From positions 136,001 to 200,000 of the forward strand of contig CALZFC010000303.1 in the NCBI GenBank assembly GCA_945643635.1: 64,000 bases of DNA. The letters run 5' to 3'. Shown here one piece after another: positions 1 to 10,799 of this stretch. The translations under genes and the position numbers were made by a program. This stretch comes from Allodiplogaster sudhausi. Its lineage: Eukaryota; Nematoda; Chromadorea; Rhabditida; Diplogasteridae. The notes beneath the pieces are model-generated. The model ran no database searches, had not been told where the DNA came from, and saw only the letters and a list, made by a program, of their open reading frames with translations. Every line of letters starts with the position of its first letter. Position 1 is the first letter of the stretch.

Positions 1-154
1 TCTTCTTCTTCTTCTCGTAGTTGGCACGGTCAGTTTACATTGTCTCATAAAGAAAAGAAACAGTTCTCAGGAAAAGAAGATGATAAATTTATCAGTTGGA
101 TTGATAAATAGCATTATATAAACAAATGAATACTCGCCCTTCTTCCCCTGGCAG

Positions 155-596
155 TCGTCGGCTCAGCGTCTCTGTGACTACGAGACATATTGCGTGCCCG
201 GCACGGCGTGCTGCCTCGTCAACTACCACTACCACTGCTGCCCCAGCTCGAATCCGAACTGCTGCAAAGGTCTTGCGGATTCCAACAAAGACAACATATT
301 TTTTTTAAATATATATTTTTAGATTTTATTTTATAATATTATCATTATATGCCAGAAATGCTTTCTTCATAGGAGGAGCAATGGGAGAATCCGCCGACGC
401 TGCTCAACGGTAATGGTTATGTTTTAATATTTCTATTCCTGTAATGCGCATTCATCGAACATACTATGCTTAAATACTCGGATTAAAAAAACTTAATTGT
501 TGCATTTTTAATTCTAAATAAGCCACCTCACTCTCTCTCCCTCTCTCTCTCCCTTTTTCTCTCTCAGTCTCTCTCTCAGTCTCTCTCTCTCTTTCC

Positions 597-646
<50 letters not shown>

Positions 647-717
647 GACTTCCGGCTCATCTTACAATGAACCGACTCCCTGCTCTCGGCCTTCTTCCTT
701 CAGCTCGGATGCAATGA
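155..717 (+). CDS. 3' exons of a cysteine-rich, granulin-like protein (partial)
   Basis: The window opens near the 3' end of a plus-strand gene. An exon follows the acceptor ending at 154 and runs to a donor near 270. In one frame it reads LCDYETYCVPGTACC followed by YHCCPSSNPNCC. This CxxxxxC...CC...CC...CC spacing resembles granulin and related small secreted cysteine-rich modules. A second exon (about 373-409) follows an ATAG acceptor, and a third starts at 648 after a long CT-rich acceptor tract. The phase is not certain: depending on the donor, the stop is TGA at 668-670 or 715-717. An AATAAA lies at about 885. Granulins are secreted growth-factor-like proteins, but the single visible module does not settle the family. 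The rest of the gene lies before the window. Confidence 0.45.
533..645 (+). repeat. (CT)n polypyrimidine tract forming an intron 3' end
   Basis: About 110 bases of nearly pure CT repeat, ending in the acceptor CTGCAG at 642-647. It doubles as an exaggerated polypyrimidine tract for the last exon of the cysteine-rich gene. Similar tracts precede acceptors elsewhere in the window. Confidence 0.85.
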
Positions 718-719
718 TT

Positions 720-3050
720 AACTTTCACAAATGACTTCCTTCTCTACGATAAACTCACTGCTGTGAAAACTATGTATTTATCAAATTACGACTGTAAATA
801 TGCATTAAAAAAAATTGTTTACAAGGGATGAACCTGGAGAGAGACATTCAACAACAAATTACTGTAATTCTAATGTGAGCGAGCAATAAAGGCGTTAGGA
901 TTCAAAGTATTCAAAGAGTAACATGGGCCTAAAAATATATTTAAAATGGCTATCATATTACTGCCGCCAGTGTTCGAGAATTTCTAGCGTTGAAGCTCTA
1001 ATGATGTGAAGGTGATGGATTAACTAACGAAGAATAACTAGGAATGAAGGAAGACAATCGAGGTGTAAAGAGCAAGCAGCTGCCAGAAGCCACGCGTGGA
1101 AATCGAGTTGGAATGGAAACATCAAGTCTAGCTTGCTCCTCTCCTCATCGAACAACCCTTTCTCTCTCTCTCTCTCTCCCACTTACTCTTAGCTCTACAT
1201 ATATGCCAACATATCTTTTATCTTTTACTTTCTCGCTCTCTCTCTCTCTCTTGGTCCAAAAAGAAAGGAGAGATAAGGATAGGAACACGTTTAATTGTCA
1301 GCATCTACTACATTTTAAAGAAGGGCGATCACCGAGTGAATAGAATAACTATTTTAAGCACGCTATAGTTATAAACTATAGTTTCGACTGAAAACAACAC
1401 GGTAGTGCAGTTTACGCAGAGTAGAATTTTCACTTTTCATCTGTAGCTGTAGATGAAAATACATGCTGGAATAATGCTTACCCGAAAAAATTAATTATGT
1501 GTATAATCATGCGGAGTATTATAAAAATGTATAATTCCATTAATAACTTCATACTCGCCAAGAGCATTCGTGGTTTAACTGTAATAGATGCAGATTGTGA
1601 ACATTTTTTAGCATCTGAACATTTATCTATTTTTCCATCAAGTAATAATAAACGTAATCTGGATTTGCGATGACCACCCTCATTTACAACTTTCACTGTT
1701 TTTCCGTCCCTAGAGGGCCCTGAGATAAGCATCTTACAATTAGAATTGACATGTAGTAACATTTCAGCTGATTATGGAAGTCATTTTTACAGATACTACG
1801 TCGGACAGCCCAGCGATATGTGAGGAAGAAAGAGAAAAGCTGGAATGTTTATTCTGCAGTTGGAAAGAAAATATTGTTTTGAAAGAAAGAAACTTGTTTG
1901 CTTTAAATGATGGACATTTCGCAGGCTAAGGGGGATGATGACTAAGAAATCATGAAAGGAGAGTGCTTGTAGAGAGGATGGGGAAGATGGAGAGATGAGA
2001 GAAAAGTAGAAGGGAGAGAGAAAAGAAAGATAGGGATAGAGAGGGAGAGAGAAAAAGTAAGAAGTGATCAATACATCCCTCGGACAAGGATGGAGAAGCC
2101 TCATTCATGTTTTGCTTTTCATTCTCTCTGTACATAATATATGTATCAATAGATCCGTAAGCACTTTCAGATAATGTCGCCATACATGCGACTTCAACTT
2201 GGAGTTCTGTCGCCATAGAAGCGATTCGCTACAGGCTATCCTCAATGAAAAATTTATGTCAGGTACTTATTTTTACTCTTATTATCGCGCTTATTTAAAG
2301 GAAGTATCCGACTAAAGAATCCCGTATACTTTGCCCTGATCTTTTGTTTCCAAATATCCTCTCTCAGGTTCTTTTATTCATTCACTTTTCTCACCCATCT
2401 CTATCTCACATCGCTTAGGGGAAAAGGATGATATGTGCGTAGTATTGCAGGAGGGGCCGAGACTGGCTCTTCTTCATACACTTTGAAGCTTGCTGTACTA
2501 CACACATATGTACATAAGTGATCAGGCCTAAACCCAAAATTCTAAGAAAATATGTAAAATTAATAAATTATTACTATTGTTAATTATGAGTTTGTTAATT
2601 TCAAACCAAAATAAAGATGAAGAAGGGCGCCCTCCTTTCGATTTCCGGCCCAATGGAGCCGGCGTGTTCATCTTCGAAAGTGAAAAGAATGGGTGATGCA
2701 AGGAATTGAGTGGAATGTCACAATTCTTCACAAAGTTGCATATACATATTTGCATACCAATTAATTAAAGAATTGCAGGAGGCAATCGAGGAGCATCATG
2801 CAATAAGGTACGGCGTGTAAGAGTCCAAACAACAACTTGAGTTGAGTCAAGTTGAGCCTTGACCTTATAGATTTACAAGAATGCTTCAAATATCTACCCA
2901 AATAAATCATATTCTACACTGTAAAGTCAACTTCTTTGAAAGACTAGCCTCTCAGATTATAAGCAACATGAGAGGATGTATTCAGCTGTGTCTGTATGTA
3001 CTTATGTGTTTATTTTACATAGTTGTTATTAATCAGACAAATCGACCGTA
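720..3050. other. Non-coding spacer, no supported gene
   Basis: Apart from the polyadenylation-like AATAAA near 885 there are only short CT tracts (1155-1185, 1232-1250) and a GA-rich stretch (1970-2060). A 94-codon minus-strand frame at 1478-1762 (GPSRDGKTVKVV near its start) is not recognisable and has no clear splice context. A basic minus-strand stretch at 2590-2680 (GRKSKGGRPSSS) looks slightly like an AT-hook but is isolated. I see no gene that I can support. Confidence 0.5.
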
Positions 3051-3051
3051 C

Positions 3052-3850
3052 TCGACCATGATATCCTACCACGAAGAAAATGACATAGCGCGACTTCGTC
3101 TGGCGGATTACGGTATATAAGAAGAGGTCTTTTTATTATTTTCTTTCTCTCCTGCATTATTTCGTTTATTGTTGAAAAACATTTTCGTTTATTTAATTAC
3201 TATACGCGCTAAGAATGATTTAAGAGTTCAATTTTTTTCACATGTAAATAGATAAATTATTAGATAAAATAATAAATAGACGAATAAATTAATTAACAAC
3301 TATCACAGACCTGGGCGTGCGTCGTTTCGATACTCTCGCTTCTCTTGCTACTGCTGATTATCGACGCATATTTAACCGACCATCATGCAGACTTCGGCAA
3401 GACTATCATGAATATATTGCCACACGTTGTACCCGCTCGTTTGTATGCTGTGTGTGTTTCTTTATATTTGCGCTATCAGGCTCATGGGCAGCGCTATCTT
3501 TCAACACTCTTATAGGTAATATTGTGAACCTGATTTGAGTTGTATAGATAGAAATAAAGATGAACAAATAAAAATGACTAAAAACATTGCTGAGTGTCCA
3601 GTTTGTGTTGAGCTGGTCGATGTACATACATGACGCTGCGGTCATCCGGGCTTGGTGCCCTTCGGTAATTGGCTTAAAAAATAAGCCATTCTATCTTCAT
3701 TTATCTACTTCGATTTGAAACTTTTTCTATGTTATTTTCTTTTTATCCTTTTTATTAAGCAAATCTATGCTTTTTCCCTGACCAGTCGACGTCCTTTCCA
3801 TCAAGATTCTTGCATCCGACGACAGGGTATGCTGCCGGCAGAAATGAGGC
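3052..3850 (+). CDS. Candidate small membrane-protein exons, doubtful
   Basis: An ATG at 3058 opens a short frame ending in a donor-like G|GTATAT at about 3114. A good acceptor (TATCACAG) at about 3309 begins a frame that reaches G|GTAATA at about 3514 and contains a hydrophobic stretch (CCVCFFIFALSGSWAALSF). Two further exon-like pieces sit at about 3600-3660 and 3784-3824, each with acceptor and donor signals. The phases of exons 2 and 3 do not join without a stop. Either the model is wrong, the gene is decayed, or these are chance signals. No family recognised. Confidence 0.25.
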
Positions 3851-5160
3851 GATTGGTCGAAACCATGAGAACATTTCTCTTTCTATCATTCTCTCTCTCT
3901 CTCTCTCTATCTTTATTTTCTCTTTTCCTCTCAAGTTGTGTGCTTTCATTCCGCCTTTCACTTTTTACCGCTCTTTCTTGTCCCTGTAGAAGTTGAGCTA
4001 CTCCAGAGATCTCATGGTTCTTCGCCATCCTGGAACTTTTGAAAGTATCGGAGAGAGACACAAGTGATCTACTGATGAATGGAGTACGAAAGAGAGGGAG
4101 AGAAACAGAAGGAAAGGGAGGATGAGAAAGAGAGAAAGAGAAAGAGAGGATGGGAAAGAGAGAAAGGGAAAGAGAGGATGAGAAAGAGAGGATGAGAAAT
4201 AGAGAAAGGGAAAGAGAGGATGAGAAAGGGAGAAAGGGAAAGAGAGGATGAGAAATAGAGAAAGGGAAAGAGAGGATGGGAAAGAGAGAAAACTGCAACA
4301 AAAAACGGAAGTGTGGAAGCAAAATCTTCAAATTGCGAGTAAAATTCTGAGCTGTTCATGGCTGACATCTATGTATGAACATATATCAGCACCATGCAAA
4401 TTCACTAATACGGAGAGCTTCAATATTTGCTGGCATCTCTTCATGTCTCTCATTGTCGCCAAACTCTCTCTCACTCTCTCACTCTCTCACTCTCTCTTTT
4501 AATCCCTCTTTCCTCTTACTCTCAAAATGCTTCATTCATCAACGTCGCCTTCTCCTTCTTTCGTCTCGCAAGCACCATAACACGATGGCTGCTCGTCCGT
4601 TCTCGCATTCCCTCCTCAATAAACTCCACGTCGATGTTGCCTCGTCACGAGGGGATATCCTTTGAAGATCTGCGATTATTAATCATTCTTCATGTCCATG
4701 TACATTTTTGTGATGGAATAAAAACAAGTTGTACATAAAGTGCAAATTCGTGACAAAGCAGTTTACAAATATGTACTTTTAAGTTCACAAGTGAGATGAA
4801 CTCGTGATAATTTTGAGTTCCGTTGCAACGAGATTATTCAAAATAAAAAGTCGACTTGGCTGCTGAAGTTGAGTTTTTGAGTCATTCATCTACTTTAATC
4901 GCCGAGCGCGCGGTCGGCCTTCTCCCGCTCTCTAGTAGCGGCACTTCCTCGATGTCGCGTGATTTAAAGGCCAAGGTTAATTGACAAAGAATGCCAAGTC
5001 ATCACAAGTTGAGGGAAAAGTGCTCAATTTTAGAATTGCCCGAGTAATGAGCTCCAGAAATTCTGCTTGCTCAAGGGTGACAACTCAAGGTTGTTTCTAA
5101 ACGTCATTTGATGTGCGTTATTTAAAATGTAAACAATAATTTAACATCAATTAATTTCAG
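3850..5160. other. Spacer before the kinase gene
   Basis: This contains the GA minisatellite and CT tracts at 3890-3930 and 4460-4500. A short plus-strand frame starts at 4585 (MAARPFSHSLLNKLHVDVAS) and stops after 26 codons. The true first exon of the kinase gene probably lies near 5040-5095, where an ATG precedes AAGG|GTGACA, but the phase does not join cleanly with the exon at 5161, so I leave the start open. Confidence 0.4.
4095..4290. repeat. GA-rich minisatellite
   Basis: A purine-rich tandem array built from variants of AGAGGATGAGAAAGAG and AGAAAGGGAAAGAGAGGATG, with units of roughly 16-38 bases repeated several times. Unlike the simple GA tracts elsewhere it has a higher-order unit. 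Open frames across it on either strand are translations of the repeat, not genes. Confidence 0.75.
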
Positions 5161-7605
5161 TTACACCATCCAGAGGTTCATCAATTCTGGCCAAGCGGGG
5201 GACATCTACGAGGTTTTGACGATATTCTTTGCCTTCCATTTATCAAAAATTGTGCAGAATGGCACATAAAGCTAATCGCAACCGTAAAAAAAGGGATTTA
5301 CTCGAGTGATGAATTTGAAGCAAGCCATTTTTCATAATTTTATGACTACCTTTCCTTCTTTAGGCAGCCAAAGCTGGCGGCGAAGGCGAACTGCTGGCAG
5401 TCAAAATCGAAAGCAGTCCGGAGACACTGGAGCTTTTCAGGGTGTGGAGAGGGGGGGGGGAAGGTCCAAGGATGAGGAAAGTTGGAGGGAGATAACAATC
5501 AATCACGAGCACTGGTCATGCTAAACAGTGGAGATGAGGGTTGTGCACGTTACTGATAGGTAACTGCTTATGAAGAAGACATAGACATGACACACTCACT
5601 GTGTAGCCGCGCATCCTTAACTATTTCATGTAAACAAATGATTTGCATGTGTGGAAGGAGGGAGGAACAGACCACTTTTACTAAATGTGCAGAAGAGAAA
5701 TTACAAATGATTGAATTTGTAATACAGTTTTCAAAGAAATTTCCGCTGAATGACTGAACGGAAATTCTCCAAGTACGTAAATATCTATTTGCGTTACAGA
5801 CCGAGGTGAAGACCCTGCAGGAATGTGCGACCATCAAGGCTCCCGAGCAGAAACGGCATTTCCTTCGTATCCTCGACAATGGTGCGGAAATGGGAATTTT
5901 ATAGAACCTTGACTTTATCTTTAAAAAAAAAAATACTGCTGCAGGCACCACCGACAATCTCCGTTTCGTGGTGCTGAATCTGGTGGGTCCCACGGTGCGC
6001 GAGCTGATCAAGAGGAACGGCCCTCTCAAGTGTGTATTCTCCTTCATACATACATATCACGGAAAAGCGGATTTGCACACCAAAAAATAAATGTCTATTG
6101 AAAACTCTCCAGAGCATCATCGGCGGTCCGCGTGGGGATGCAGTCAATCGAGGGCATTGCTGGACTCCACTCCATTGGCTACGTCCATCGGTTCGTCTTG
6201 AGATCACGAATCGCGAGCATTCTCTGGAAACACTTTCAGTGAGGTTCGCCCCCACAACTTTGCCACACAAGGAGACATGATCGTGGTGATCGGCCTCTTC
6301 TCTGCGCGCAAATACGTCGATCAAGACGGAAAGCTCAAGTGAGTCTCTTGGTGGCCAACCTCCAGAGATGAACTACAGTATCCCTCGTGTCAGGCCAGCG
6401 AAGATGCGGACGCGCTTCGTAGGTGTGACGCGCTACGCGTCTCGCTGCAGTCATCAGCAACGCGAGCTCGTGCGTGCGGACGACCTCGAGTCATGGATCT
6501 ACATGGTGTACGAGGTGGGGCACAGCTTCTTCTTCTTCTTGAGACCAGTGCTCAACATTCCTTTTAAGCTCTTTGACGAGAACGCCCTGACCTGGCGCAA
6601 CATGGCAGAGAACGAGCAAGTTGCAGAGGAGAAGATCAAATTCTTCCAAAAGTACAAGCAGTGTTAGCACGCTCTGATTTCTGTCTCATGGATCCAATCT
6701 TTCTCTCTTTCTCTAACCCATCCCTCTGCATCTCTCTTTCTCTAGCCTCTCTCCATTCCCCCTCACTCTTTTCAGCTGATGAGCCGGACTCGCTGCCGGT
6801 CGACCTGAAGCGCCTCGTGACGTACGTGGATGAGCTGGAGCTCACGCACATCCCCGACTACACTTTCATGCGGCAAGTCCTCCACGACGTTGCCGCGCGC
6901 AAGGCGGTCAGCTCATTCTTTCTCCTTCTTCTTGCTTTCTCTAAGAACACTTCTTTTCTTGCAGCTCAACCTACAGGAGCCTTTCGAGTGGCAGCTGTCG
7001 CAGCCAGAGGAGTCGCCTTCCAAGGCAAGTTCACTTCTGTAGGCCAGGGAAAGTTCACTTGTGGAAAACGCTATAGTTTCTAATTAAGAACTAAATAAAA
7101 AGCTGGAAATATTAATTACGAAATGAATGAATAAGTTGGCCAGGAGCACCAGGGAGGACGCAAGAAGCAGTCGGCTGCTGTGGTGGCGTCGAAGAAGAGC
7201 CGCGAGAACAAGCCGAATCGCATCGCAAGGGACAAGAGGCAGTCCTTCACGTGCGTCTCCATTCCTTCCTCTATTCTCCATTCCTACTCTGAATAAGATG
7301 AATTCGCAGTGATTCGGTCAAGCGCGTTAACAAGAAGTCGGTCGCTGAGAAGAAGGCGACGAAATCGGTGGTGAAGCGGCGATCGTCAGTCGATTCCTTC
7401 TTATCAAATCGATAACGAGATTCCAAAGAGCAGAAATCAAAAGTTGTTCTCTTTTCTTGCAGGAAGACATCGATGGACAAGCGCGAACGCAAAAAGTCAG
7501 AAAGAAAATCATTTCGGATTTACGTAATTTAAATAATAATCAACATACATGTAAACTTTAGTCTAAAATGGATATTTTGTTTAACGCAAGCCTGTCAAGC
7601 GATCC
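5161..7605 (+). CDS. Casein kinase 1/TTBK-like protein kinase with degenerate active site (5' end uncertain)
   Basis: Kinase-like exons are 5161-5212, 5364-5441, 5800-5881, 5945-6029, 6113-6190, 6240-6338, 6394-6662 and 6776-6906, then exons of a basic C-terminal tail. Phases join from 5364 onward. Visible elements in order: a weak glycine loop (SGQAGDIYEV); the VAIK lysine in LLAVKIES; a helix-C glutamate (TEVKTLQEC); LVGPTVRELIKRNGPLK; GLHSIGYVHREVRPHNFA; the activation segment VVIGLFSARKY; FVGVTRYAS; DDLESWIYMVYEV; LPVDLKRLVTYVDEL. The last blocks are typical of CK1/TTBK (TVRYASL, DDLES). Two catalytic positions differ: HRD reads HRE and DFG reads VIG, so phosphotransfer is doubtful. The tail is Lys/Arg/Ser-rich (RKKQSAAVVASKKSR). 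Nematode members of this family are often sperm-enriched, and an SSP gene lies 1 kb downstream. One intron (after 7023) uses a GC donor. Confidence 0.85.
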
Positions 7606-7825
7606 ACTGGCTGAGGTCAGTGAAGCCGTCATTCTCCATCGCAAGCCAAGTCGATTGGCACTTTCAAGTTCATAACTTTCAGTGCCAACGAAAGACGAGA
7701 CGAGAGTGGGAACCGTGCTTGGACTGGAGACTTCGCATGCAATCCAATCCCAGACCAAGCACAAAGATAAAGGGTTCCCTTTCAGAAACCATTTGGAAAG
7801 GATATGACATTCTACATCTTGTGTT

Positions 7826-7835
7826 GAAAAATAAA
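7826..7835 (+). promoter_or_regulatory. Likely polyadenylation signal of the kinase gene
   Basis: AATAAA within GAAAAATAAATG, about 230-bases downstream of the probable stop of the kinase tail and the first such motif after it. Confidence 0.45.
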
Positions 7836-7972
7836 TGTTATATTACTTTATCATCTCCTCCATCATTATCAAACCCATAAAGATCTATGACAGACTAACA
7901 AGTGTTATTAAAATGGCGTTTAAATCAGAGTAGATTTTGCTTGACGTCCTATGAGCCCCATACGGAAGAGGG

Positions 7973-8292
7973 TCAATTTTTTTGCTGTGTGGTGCTTTGG
8001 TCTTGGAGATTGACCGTTCCCGTCTTGAGGGCGGCAACCGCACGGCTGAGGGACTCGCTGGAGGCATCTGGAAAGTGGCTAGATTGAGGGTTTCAAGGAG
8101 TCGGGGACTGACTGGGAGCAGCCTTGGCCGAGGCACTGAGGTCTGGTGGTCGCGTAGCTGGCAGGGGCCGCGTAGCTGGCCTGTGCCAGCCGCTGTATTC
8201 CCCGATGCTGGTTGTGATGGCCGTGGCCAGTCCCGGATTGCGAATTCTGTCCGCGACTTCAATGCCCAAGATTGTTCTCCTGCTGATTCCAG
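7973..8292 (-). pseudogene. Exon-like minus-strand frame interrupted by one TGA
   Basis: On the minus strand one frame reads SRRTILGIEVADRIRNPGLA, then ITTSIGEYSGWHRP, then a Pro/Ala/Ser-rich part. A single TGA follows near 8095, and the same frame continues as SSHFPDASSESLSRAVAALK and NLQDQSTTQQ to a stop at 7973-7975. G/C-rich third positions are like those of real exons nearby and unlike the A/T-rich flanks. An acceptor-like CAG lies near 8290. I do not recognise the protein. It could be a decayed gene, the last exon of a gene with an unnoticed intron over the TGA, or a sequencing error. Confidence 0.4.
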
Positions 8293-8695
8293 AAAAACTC
8301 TCGAAAGTACATCAATTAGAATTACGTAGTGTTGACTTTTCCGAAGTTCTCTGACTTTTCGGCAAGTTCGTGACATTTTCTAGGTACATTTCAAGGATTA
8401 TCTACATAGGAAAGAGTAATTTCACAGTAACAGCTGAATGTCGAATGCACTTGAGAACCATATGCAAATAATTTTCGCTCTAGTAGCTATTGAGATTATT
8501 TATTTTATTTTTTGATCACTTGATAGTCCCGTGTATAGTACCATCCAACATTATTATTCCATTTAATACGATTAATTCAATTACTTAAAAAATTCAAACT
8601 GAAATTGTTAAATCAAATAAGGGAACTTTCAAGTGCAAAGGTGGAGTGTGCGCTGAAAAGTGCACAGAATAAGAATGCAAAGTGCGCGTTGGCAG

Positions 8696-8702
8696 TATAA
8701 AA
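8696..8702 (+). promoter_or_regulatory. TATA box of the SSP gene
   Basis: TATAAAA 80 bases before the SSP start codon, in an otherwise non-TATA-like stretch. The position suits a short leader. Confidence 0.55.
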
Positions 8703-8781
8703 GAAGCCTTTTTCCTCATTTGCTCCACAGTTGCCTGTCTTAAGCGGTCTGCGCTCTCCTCTCCACCTTCACTCTCTCGCC

Positions 8782-9436
8782 ATGTCTGCTCTCTCCGTCG
8801 ATCCCCCCGCGGCCACGGTCCCTGCCGCCGGCGGTGCCTCCGTTCATCAGATCGCCAATCCAGGCGCTACCCGCCTTGTCTTCAAGGTTTGCCATTCCGT
8901 ATATTATGTTTATTGTCAAACTATAAACTCAAACAATATTCACCTTCCAATTCAAAGTGATTAAATACAACTTTAAAGTCACTAAAATCTCCTTGCTTGC
9001 AGGTGAAGTCGTCGAACAACAACGAGTACCGCCTGAAGCCGGTGTTCGGCTTCGTTGAGCTGGGCGCGGCCGCCCCCCTCGAGATCACTCGGCTGGCCGG
9101 AGCACCCAAGGAGGACAAGCTCGTCATCCAGTTCGCAGAGGCGCCCGCAGACGCCGCGGATGCCAGCGCGACTTTCAAGGTTTTCAGCGATATTCGAGGA
9201 GATTTGAGAAGATCGGTGGATGGATCTCAAGTGAAGATTATGAGAAGAGAAACATTCATTTGAGATATTTCGAAGGATTATTCTATGGTAGTTGTTCGAC
9301 ATTCTTCGGATCATTCCCAAGCGACCGATTGTTTGGAAGAGTATTGGGCAAAATGATAAATAATTCCTGAACGCATTTTCCTCTTGAGGCGGCGGCCGTC
9401 GCTGGCGAGGTGACTCTGCCGATCTCGGCCCAGTAG
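8782..9436 (+). CDS. Single-domain major sperm protein of the SSP type
   Basis: Three exons (8782-8886, 9003-9179, 9389-9436), all in phase 0, give 109 residues, the usual size of nematode SSP proteins. The protein starts MSALSVDPPAATVPAAGG. It contains the hallmark MSP-fold blocks RLVFKVKSSNNNEYRLKPVF, GFVELG and LAGAPKEDKLVIQFAEAPAD, and ends GEVTLPISAQ. MSP-domain proteins form an immunoglobulin-like beta sandwich. Full MSPs polymerise to drive crawling of nematode sperm, and SSPs are small sperm-specific relatives. The boundary V|KSSNNNEYR sits just after a clean TTGCAG acceptor. A TATA box lies 80 bases upstream. The last acceptor (CTCTTGAG) is poorer than usual but keeps the frame and the expected C-terminus. 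Of the genes here this is the clearest nematode marker. Confidence 0.93.
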
Positions 9437-9439
9437 AAG

Positions 9440-10280
9440 AAGCTCCTCCCCTGACCGCATCTCCATTCCCCCTCCCCCCTCCGCTTCGAGCGGTCGACGA
9501 TAAATGCTTCGCTTCTTTTACAACCTAGGTTACACGAAAAGAAAGGAAAAAGTGAGCTGAAAATCCCATAAGTTGAAAATTCACTGCATACATGCCGGAA
9601 AAAAGTAATTTTGTGGTGTAGTTTAAAATACATGCATATAAGTACGCAAACTTGTCCAGATCATTTGTTTGAAAAAACTCAAACATAATTTAAATATAGT
9701 TCAATGCACAACAGTGAAGAAAAAATTGTCTTGATAAAAGAATCCATTTACTCATGTTTCCGCAGCTTTCCGGGGTTCAGAAGAGATCCTTTCTTCGCGC
9801 TTTTCCCGCGACTATAAATGCCGTCTACATGGTTTCCATCCCGTAGTCGAATATATACTAATAATTCTCGAACTTATAAAACAAAACCGTTAAAAAATTG
9901 AGATTTCTTAGTACTACTTTTAATTTCTCAACTTTTATTCGACCAAGGGGGGAAGCAAAAGAGGCGGCATTTAAACTCGCGCTTACTTTGTAAGCAAGGG
10001 AAATAGGAATTATAATATCTGCACTTCGAAGTACCTCCCGCTGTCCGCAAAGTACGCATCTTTTGTATGGCAAGAAATAAGTAAATAAAAACATAAACCA
10101 TAGCCTTTTAACTGATTACTGCCTTACGATACCGCACATTTGCCCTAATTCCAGCATGAGCTGGCCCGGCCGTTGAAGAGTGTCCTACTGAATTGATGCA
10201 CGTCTTTGATTATCTTTGATTCTCGCTGCTCTTTCGCTGTCCCTTGTGAATCTCGTCATTCTCTCTTTCTTTTCTAATTC
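9440..10280. other. Spacer downstream of the SSP gene
   Basis: This holds the SSP 3' flank, including GATAAA near 9500 as a possible polyadenylation signal. No convincing exon is visible. A TATAAA-like stretch near 9813 precedes short GC-richer sequence but no gene follows in frame. Confidence 0.4.
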
Positions 10281-10285
10281 TCTTA

Positions 10286-10575
10286 CAGAAGGTCGATGAG
10301 GAGAGAGACAGACGGGAGACCCTCTGTCTTCCGAACTCGTCGCCAGCGAAGCCGCCTTCATGGCGGCGAATACCTCCGCCAAGACCGCGTGCAACTACGC
10401 AAAAGTGAAGATCACGGACGCGGCCGGGTTCCTGTAGGGGCAGCTCCACCTGTTCAGCTCGCTCTCGACAACTACGCCCTCGACTTTGAGAAGTAAAACG
10501 CGCCGCATCCCTCCTCCTTTCCTGGCCGTCCCACCCTCTCTGTCTGCTCTCTCTCTTTTGGCCCTCCAGAGAAAT
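10286..10575 (+). pseudogene. Decayed gene fragment, family unknown
   Basis: After an acceptor (TTCTCTTACAG, ending 10288) there is exon-like, GC-rich sequence broken across frames. It reads KVDEERDRRET in one frame and SELVASEAAFMAANTSAKTA plus NYAKVKITDAAGFL ending in TAG in another. It resumes as LALDNYALDFEK ending in TAA at 10494-10496, with AATAAA at about 10573. One functional frame would need two shifts and removal of a stop, so I call it a pseudogene. I do not recognise the family. Confidence 0.4.
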
Positions 10576-10659
10576 AAAGCATCAAATGCTACGTGTGACT
10601 TGTTATTCCACACAAGAAGCCATTCCATTCTGTAATTTAATCGATCTGAGAAGAAGCCC

Positions 10660-10790
10660 GACTGTTCGAGATGCGTTCAGGAATTATTTATCATTTTTTT
10701 CAGGAATTATTTATAATTTTCCTGTTGAGGCGGCCGCCGTCGTGCAGAGAATATCCTCATATTTTCCTTTCCGAATCTTGTAGGGTGAAA
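10660..10790 (+). pseudogene. Stray copy of the SSP last exon and its upstream intron
   Basis: The stretch AGGAATTATTTAT...TTTTCCTGTTGAGGCGGCCG closely parallels the sequence before and into SSP exon 3 at about 9355-9400 (TTTTCCTCTTGAGGCGGCGG). The shared part covers the intron end, the unusual TTGAG acceptor and the first Ala codons. It then diverges (GTCGTGCAGAG instead of GTCGCTGGCGAG) and cannot encode the SSP C-terminus. No other SSP exon accompanies it. Confidence 0.5.
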
Positions 10791-10799
10791 ACTTTGACA

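Noticed and set aside
8921..9320. Minus-strand frames opposite the SSP gene
   Set aside because: Shadows of the SSP exons, whose plus-strand protein matches the MSP family along its whole length.
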